Source of the DNA: Temnopleurus reevesii
Lineage: Eukaryota > Echinodermata > Echinoidea > Temnopleuroida > Temnopleuridae
Assembly (NCBI GenBank): GCA_036244855.1
Contig: BQKZ01000377.1
Span: 31,182 to 95,181 of the forward strand
Direction: 5' to 3'
DNA length: 64,000 bases
Shown here: piece after piece, positions 56,446 through 64,000 of the stretch
Layout: each line of letters starts with the position of its first letter
Numbering within the stretch: the first letter of the stretch is position 1
Program-made: the position numbers and the translations under genes
The notes under the pieces: model-generated
What the model was told of the DNA's origin: nothing
The model's database searches: none
What the model saw: the letters and a program-made list of their open reading frames with translations, nothing else

Positions 56446-59103
56446 CCCAAACTACCAGAGATGACAACTGTGCAAAAGCTGCAATTAAACTTAAAAAAAA
56501 AATAAAACAAAAAAAAAAGAAAAAATAAATTACATATCTTTATATTGCAGTCACTCGATGAAATTTCTTGAAATTTGCTCTATGCGATAAGGAGAATTGA
56601 TGAGGAATATAGCATTGCCATACATACATTGTACCTATATCCTTGGGCAACTTTCCTTGTATAGTCCACTGATATTTCCTATTTATGGCTATGCATTACA
56701 AAAAAAAATCCAGATTTGTGATACTTGTGATGTACACTCAGACACAAATCAATCTTACGGAAGTGTTTAATATAAACGATGATGAATTAATAAGATATAT
56801 AAAGTTCTCAGATCACATCTAAAACATTTGTCTGTGGCAGTTTTGATGTCTATGTTCTCACATATTCTTTAGACTAGAGTGAATTGCTGTTAGTCATTGA
56901 TAGTGTGAGGAACGTGTCAGAACCTAGACACAGAAACTCTTACAGGTAAATCTTTAAACAGATCAATGTATTTGTCTTTATGTTGATTCCAATAAAACTA
57001 TTTGATGGATAATATATAAAGGGAAAATGTTAGGAGATGATACCTGCCAAATGACTTAAACACACTAATTGTTCACTGAACAAATTATTGGTGAGAAAAT
57101 CATACCACTATTTTATCACTTTGGTATAGAGATTATTATAAAGGATGAAAATATTAATGAGAATATTAACAGGGGCTTTTCAGCAGACCATCCCCCCCCT
57201 TTTTGTTTTACTTCACGTCATGAACAACTCATACCAAAGTAATTTAGGAGCATTTTATCAATTTATTTGAACACATATAAACTGTGATTTTCCACCCTTT
57301 TCTGTATATAGAATACCAGACATGCACAAAAGTGTACTGCATCCAAAGAAAATGCATCAATCTATGTTTCTTTTCACTTTGTTATCACCAGTCTTTGCAA
57401 ATTTATTGCAAATCAAATTTGATGTAGTATCGGAAATCTGCTGCTGCGCTGGTCTTTTAATGCAAGTTTATTTCAGCTACTGAAGAGACCAATTTTTTAA
57501 CCAAATTAATCAGTTTTTGTTTTCTTATTATTATTCTTTCATTTGTTTTTGTTCTTAGATTTTCCATTGTCTATGCTGTGAAGGATGCACATTCTCAGTC
57601 ATGGATCTAAGCAACCTTGCCTGAGAATGTGCATTCTGTATCTCAATCTTGTTATGGTTCGTTTTGTAATTCCCCTGAAGAAGGAGAAGTTTGTCACTGA
57701 AAATTTTGGAACATAGAAATAGTAAATTGGCTCCAAATTCACTATTTTCTCATTGTTTTCATCGTAAATATTCAGAATTGAATGAGAAATGCTGGTCTAA
57801 ATTCATCATCATCCTCATCATTTTCTTCTGGAGAATTAGAGATATTCTTGGTTTTCCAATTGCATCATTCCGAAAATGATAAATTGCTGAGCTCATGTAA
57901 CTCAAGATTTAGATACTCACCATCTTTTGCAGTTTAAGAAAGTTTATGTGTACCATGTATACTACAAAAAAATGCCTCCCCCCCCCCAAGAAAAAAAATG
58001 AAATAAAGCAAACCAATGTTGACTTGTCGGTTGTAATTAATAGGTTATTGTAATCTTGATTATCAGTTGTTTAACCAGCACAAAGTGCAATACAAAATAT
58101 CCATATGTTGCCCCCACCATAATTGATAGTTACGTAATGCAACACGGTGTACAGATGGAAAGCACTTTGCTTTAGTACCCCTACTTTGGAAAGTAATTTG
58201 AGCCCCATACACAGGCCTGTGTATCGCCTTTTCCCAGTGATTAATCAGTGTTTTACTGGTATATGTGTATTTTGTTTCTAGTGTACTTCATACCACAATC
58301 ATATCTGTTTTTGTACAAGAGGAGTGCACAATTCTGAAAAATGGACGGTGGGTGGACTGGACTTTGATTGAGAATGAAGTTACATCCGGTGAAGGGGAGG
58401 GGGGCAGGGGGGGAGATGCTGGGGGTAGATGGACAGTATGACATGTAATTTACTTCCAGGCCCCATTGCATAACACTTTTTACCGCAGTTTTTATGCCTC
58501 CGCCCACCGAAGGTGGTTGCCGGAGGCATTATGTTTTCGGGTTGTCCGTCCATCCGTCCGTCCGTCCCACTTTCTTTCGTTCGCGCAATTACTTAAGAAC
58601 CGTAAATCGTAAAACTTGGTACTTGGGTCATGTGTGCACATGGTAGAGACAATGATTTAATTAGATATTGGGTCCATGAGGTCAAAGCTCAAAGGTCACA
58701 GAGGTCAATGAATACATGAAAATGGGTATTTCTTGTTTCCATGTATATTTACTTCCCGCATGTAAGAAAATAATTTTGTCAGTGAGAGTTTTCAATGAAA
58801 AAAGGTTTGTGCAACAGGACCTGCATGTACTTTGGCTATACCCACTAACTGTATAAGACAATATTTTTGCATTTTGGGACCAGCTTGAAATTTTAGCCTG
58901 CTCTTATTTTTGCATTTTTTGGCAATGTTGGTATACATATGAATGTTCATCATACTGAGAGAAAATATTTGGGAGGCTTGGAGGGCAAAATTCACAAAAA
59001 CAAAACCATTGCAAAACGTTTAGCTTATACAGTATGCCATTTCATTTGTCCAATTTACAAACAGGTTATTCACCACTGTTAATACCTTCTAAAATTCTGA
59101 CAG
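56446..59103. other. 3' flank of FAM91A1, no gene seen
   Basis: AT-rich sequence with several AATAAA-like hexamers (for example near 56988 and 58001), so the transcript end cannot be fixed. It contains the inverted-repeat element at 58493. Confidence 0.5.
58493..58720. repeat. Dispersed repeat with GCCTCCG hairpin and TCCG run
   Basis: ATGCCTCCGCCCACCGAAGG pairs with TTGCCGGAGGCAT. GTCCGTCCATCCGTCCGTCC follows, then AGGTCAAAGCTCAAAGGTCA. It is GC-rich and sharply different from the flanks. I know similar sequences as abundant repeats in marine invertebrates, but cannot assign the family. Confidence 0.6.
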
Positions 59104-61542
59104 ATTTGACTTTGTAAGGTTTATTATATTTTTTGGCTACCTCCTCTGCCACATGTTGTCACTGTGCTGCAAATTGATTTTATAAATTAGTAATTTGTAG
59201 AATTGGAGACCAAAGCAATTAAAGGACCTAGAATTTCTCTGTGATAGTAATGTAAAATCATGATCTAAATCTGTTGTAAATATTGTATGATATAGACTGC
59301 AGTACTTGAACAAGCTATTTGAAGCTCTTTTTCTAGTGTTCTGCTTGAAATTTGATGTGATCCGTCGATCTTGCCGTATAATAGATTATAAGAAATTGAC
59401 ACCGTATTGATTGGGATCTGATTTGAAACAACTTGTGAAATAAAACACTCCTGAAGTAATTGGGTGAAAGTTTGTTCAACACTTAGTATTATAATGCCCA
59501 CACAACTTTTGGTTAAAAATCTATCTGTGGTCATACAAGGAAATTGATCATATTTCAGATAAATTATTATTCTGATTAATAAGATGTGTTTATACACTTC
59601 CTACTAGATTTCAGAAGAAGCATGTGATGTAATTACAAAGATTGATATTTCTGTGAGTTGAATTTTCATGACGTACACTTTAATAGCTTTGCCACTCTTG
59701 AAATTATTCATCAGGAGCATTTTCAGGAAAATATTTATTTCAACCACGAAATTTAGTCTGATGTTCTGATAGTAATGATGGTAATAATTGATTTTTATAA
59801 AGCAGTTTTACACAGTGATAGTTGATAAGGAGCTTTACAATGTCATAACATCCAACATAAATGAATAGATGATGATTTTTTTTCTATCACTGTATAAAAT
59901 TTATAGGTTAATCTCAATGTCTGATTTTATATTGATTCAAGATGGAATAAGTTTTGGTTTAAGTATCTTTTTATGAAATGTCTTCTTTATTATATAGGCA
60001 GATATGTTGGGTTAGGTTTTTTTAATTATTATTTGTTTTTTTATCTCAGACCCTACATAGGCAAATAAACATTCAGCAGTCTATGATTTTTTTGGTCCTT
60101 TTTTTAAATTCATTTTTGGTTTATTTTACATAGGTTCATAAGATGTGACAACAGTATTATGCCAATTCACAGTATGTTTTGTTTTCATATTTGAAAATGA
60201 ACTACTAAAACCAAGTAAGAAATGAAAAAGAAAGAAACCTAGAATGAATTTAGGGATTTTAAAAACTATATTAACAGTGACAACAAATGATTGAAATCAT
60301 ATGTATGTTGATTTTGTGCTATGACATTAATTTAGTAATATTGTTGTTGTGCTGTACATGTGTATAATTTAGATTTTTATATTAGCAGAGAATGATTAAC
60401 AGCAACAGCATCTCATTTTTTTAGTAAGCAATTATGTGTATATGAAAAACAAATGTCTAATGGTAAATGTGTATTATATGCTGTATCAAATCGCAATTGT
60501 ATATGATGATTCCGGATATGTTATATGATTTACGCCGGAAAAAAATAAATATTGCTATAACTCAGACAATTATTTTGATGTAGTGCTTTATTTTTAGGTG
60601 TAATATATATTGTATACAAAATATATTGTGGAGATCATATTCACACAATACAGTCCAACCTCGAAAGAGCACTGATATAACAAGATCTTGTAATAACAAG
60701 ATAGTTTTCCTGGTCCCATCTCTTTGTATTTTATTGTATTTTGGCCCTGATATGACAAGGTTTCGATATATAGAGATAATTTTTCTGGTCCCAAGGACCT
60801 TGTTATAACGAGGTTTGGCTGTACTTGTGTGATGGATTATTAATCCTACACACTTAGGAATAAAGGTGCAACAAATGCAATACAGGGAGCAGTTTTTTTG
60901 TAGGGTGCAATGTTGCACTATTTTGGGTGAAAATCAAAGTAAAAGAGGTGTGGTTTTGCTCTCTGTGGAGGGCTCAGAGGATTCAAACTAACACCTTCGA
61001 GGATGTACAGCATATCTAGGTTGTAAAATGGCGCTTTACCCAGTGTTGCCACGCTGCAATGCATATATGACACCAACTTTAAAAGATATCAAAGAAGGAC
61101 CCACAGTCTCCGCATGGGGCTGTCAAAGCTACAATATTGCACCTTCCAAAGTTGAGGTGCAGATTGCTCCTTCTTGCCGTAGTTTTCCCCTCATGTACCA
61201 TTTGTAAGAGGTTAGAAAAAGTGTTCAATCTAGCACCTTTCTAGTCTTGCAGCAGATTACCTCTTTTTACCCTTTGTGCATGTTTTTTTCTTAAGGTGTA
61301 TAGTAAACCGAACTTTTTCCCCCTTATTTCCAACTTTCGGTTATTTGGTTCTTTCTCTCGCTATCCTATTCCCCTTTCTCTCATTATCACGTCTTGTTCT
61401 TTCTTTCTCTTCCCCCACCACCAACCCCCTCTTTCTCTCTTTCCTTCTTGCTTCATTCTATCCCCTCCGTCCCCCTCCCTCCCACTTGCTCTTCCTTATC
61501 CCCATGTACCCCTAAACTCTGTCCTCTTCTCGTTTCATTCTA
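59104..61542. repeat. 2.4-kb segment, first copy
   Basis: Repeated nearly identically at 61544-63980. It includes the TACAGTCCAACCTC MITE, a hairpin-rich GC patch around 60960-61200 and a polypyrimidine stretch 61320-61520. No gene is seen. Confidence 0.92.
60649..60823. repeat. MITE, TACAGTCCAACCTC family
   Basis: Begins TACAGTCCAACCTC and ends GAGGTTTGGCTGTA, with inner TATAACAAG / CTTGTTATA blocks. In the second haplotype (63086-63267) the start reads AACCTCATTATAAAGAGC, so this copy has lost a few bases. Confidence 0.8.
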
Positions 61543-61543
61543 N
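61543..61543. other. Single-N contig junction
   Basis: The base to its right restarts the sequence found at 59104. Confidence 0.93.
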
Positions 61544-63980
61544 ATTTGACTTTGTAAGGTTTATTATATTTTTTGGCTACCTCCTCTGCCACATGTTGTC
61601 ACTGTGCTGCAAATTGATTTTATAAATTAGTAATTTGTAGAATTGGAGACCAAAGCAATTAAAGGACCTAGAATTTCTCTGTGATAGTAATGTAAAATCA
61701 TGATCTAAATCTGTTGTAAATATTGTATGATATAGACTGCAGTACTTGAACAAGCTATTTCTAGCTCTTTTTCTAGTGTTCTGCTCCAAATTTGATGTGA
61801 TGCGTTGATCTTGCCGTATTAATTGTAAGAAATTGACACCGTATGAATTTTGATCTACTTTGAAACAGCTTGTGAAATAGAACACGTCTTAAGTAATTGG
61901 GTGAAAGTTTGCTCAACACTTAGTATTATAATGTCCACACAACTTTTGGTTGAAATCTATCTGTGGTCATACACGGAAATTGATCATATTTCAGATCAAT
62001 TATTATTCTGGTTAGTTAGATGTTTTTATACCACTCCTACTAGATTTCAGAAGAAGCATGTGATGTAATTACAAATATTGAAATTTCTGTGAGTTGTATT
62101 CTCATGACATACACTTACATGTAGCTTTGCGGCTCTTGAAATTATTCATCAGGAGCATTTTCAGGAAAATATTTATTTCAACCACGAATTTCAGTCTGAT
62201 GTTCTGATAGTAATGATGGTAATAATTGATTTTTATAAAGCAGTTTTACACAGTGATAGTTGATAAGGAGCTTTACAATGTCATAACATCCAACATAAAT
62301 GAATAGATGATGATTTTTTTTCTATCACTGTATAAAATTTATAGGTTAATCTCAATGTCTGATTTTATATTGATTCAAGATGGAATAAGTTTTGGTTTAA
62401 GTATCTTTTTATGAAATGTCTTCTTTATTATATAGGCAGATATGTTGGGTTAGGTTTTTTTAATTATTATTTGTTTTTTTATCTCAGACCCTACATAGGC
62501 AAATAAACATTCAGCAGTCTATGATTTTTTTGGTCCTTTTTTTAAATTCATTTTTGGTTTATTTTACATAGGTTCATAAGATGTGACAACAGTATTATGC
62601 CAATTCACAGTATGTTTTGTTTTCATATTTGAAAATGAACTACTAAAACCAAGTAAGAAATGAAAAAGAAAGAAACCTAGAATGAATTTAGGGATTTTAA
62701 AAACTATATTAACAGTGACAACAAATGATTGAAATCATATGTATGTTGATTTTGTGCTATGACATTAATTTAGTAATATTGTTGTTGTGCTGTACATGTG
62801 TATAATTTAGATTTTTATATTAGCAGAGAATGATTAACAGCAACAGCATCTCATTTTTTTAGTAAGCAATTATGTGTATATGAAAAACAAATGTCTAATG
62901 GTAAATGTGTATTATATGCTGTATGAAATCGCAATTGTATATGATGATTCCGGATATGTTATATGATTTACGCCGGAAAAAATAAATATTGCTATAACTC
63001 AGACAATTATTTTGATGTAGTGCTTTATTTTTAGCTGTAATATATATTGTATACAAAATATATTGTGGAGATCATATTCACACAATACAGTCCAACCTCA
63101 TTATAAAGAGCACTGATATAACAAGATCTTGTAATAACAAGATAGTTTTCCTGGTCCCATCTCTTTGTATTTTATTGTATTTTGGCCCTGATATGACAAG
63201 GTTTCGATATAATATAGAGATAATTTTTCTGGTCCCAAGGACCTTGTTATAACGAGGTTTGGCTGTACTTGTGTGATGGATTATTAATCCTACACACTTA
63301 GGAATAAAGGTGCAACAAATGCAATACAGGGAGCAGTTTTTTTGTAGGGTGCAATGTTGCACTATTTTGGGTGAAAATCAAAGTAAAAGAGGTGTGGTTT
63401 TGCTCTCTGTGGAGGGCTCAGAGGATTCAAACTAACACCTTCGAGGATGTACAGCATATCTAGGTTGTAAAATGGCGCTTTACCCAGTGTTGCCACGCTG
63501 CAATGCATATATGACACCAACTTTAAAAGATATCAAAGAAGGACCCACAGTCTCCGCATGGGGCTGTCAAAGCTACAATATTGCACCTTCCAAAGTTGAG
63601 GTGCAGATTGCTCCTTCTTGCCGTAGTTTTCCCCTCATGTACCATTTGTAAGAGGTTAGAAAAAGTGTTCAATCTAGCACCTTTCTAGTCTTGCAGCAGA
63701 TTACCTCTTTTTACCCTTTGTGCATGTTTTTTTCTTAAGGTGTATAGTAAACCGAACTTTTTCCCCCTTATTTCCAACTTTCGGTTATTTGGTTCTTTCT
63801 CTCGCTATCCTATTCCCCTTTCTCTCATTATCACGTCTTGTTCTTTCTTTCTCTTCCCCCACCACCAACCCCCTCTTTCTCTCTTTCCTTCTTGCTTCAT
63901 TCTATCCCCTCCGTCCCCCTCCCTCCCACTTGCTCTTCCTTATCCCCATGTACCCCTAAACTCTGTCCTCTTCTCGTTTC
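61544..63980. repeat. 2.4-kb segment, second copy (probable other haplotype)
   Basis: Follows 59104-61542 at a mostly constant offset (about 2444 in its second half) with scattered substitutions (denser at 61755-62150) and small indels. The window then ends in a poly-C run. Confidence 0.92.
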
Positions 63981-64000
63981 ATTCTACCCCCCCCCCCCCC

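Noticed and set aside
61276..61515. Plus-strand frames rich in Leu, Ser and Pro, repeated at 63720-63959
   Set aside because: Polypyrimidine tract translated; the pair is the duplicated 2.4-kb segment.

Overview
The window is animal nuclear DNA: spliced genes with GT-AG introns, abundant MITE-like hairpins, tRNA-derived SINEs and microsatellites, and no bacterial gene organisation. The gene content (an XKR4/6/7-type scramblase, a FAM91A1 orthologue and a THEMIS/GAREM-type CABIT protein) and the SINE style suggest a highly heterozygous marine deuterostome, most likely an echinoderm such as a sea urchin. The species is an inference.

Layout. (1) 850-8072, minus strand: 3' exons of a CABIT-domain gene, interrupted by an 816-base run of N. 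(2) 8.1-13.0 kb: gene-poor, MITE-rich DNA. (3) 13038-23179, minus strand: a complete six-exon XK-related gene of 1377 codons, whose last exon alone encodes about 1000 residues of disordered cytoplasmic tail. (4) 23.2-32.3 kb: a broken reverse-transcriptase piece, then a near-identical second copy of XKR exons 2-5 (about 24337-30389), then a stray second copy of two FAM91A1 exons (30391-32278). (5) 33641-56031, plus strand: FAM91A1, 19 coding exons recovered with all splice phases compatible. Only the first coding exon (roughly 25 residues) is missing. (6) 56.0-64.0 kb: no gene; a 2.4-kb segment appears twice (59104-61542 and 61544-63980).

Two kinds of duplication overlie the genes. The first is long and near-identical. 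It breaks at isolated single N characters (24182, 30390, 32279, 47832, 51983, 61543) and repeats blocks of exons in order, so it looks like unmerged allelic haplotypes. The second is older and exon-sized. At many exons in both genes, partial tandem copies of the exon lie in the neighbouring intron or 3' flank, decayed but often keeping one splice site: XKR exons 2 and 4; FAM91A1 exons numbered here 3, 6, 9, 13, 16 and 20. Because both haplotype copies carry the same decayed exon copies, these are genomic and not an assembly error. Some keep a good acceptor and then read into a stop, so they could act as premature terminal exons.

The genes do not form an operon. From family knowledge, XKR proteins are plasma-membrane phospholipid scramblases. 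FAM91A1 acts with TBC1D23 and WDR11 at the trans-Golgi in capture of endosome-derived vesicles. CABIT proteins of the THEMIS/GAREM group are signalling adaptors. XKR and FAM91A1 are divergently oriented neighbours.
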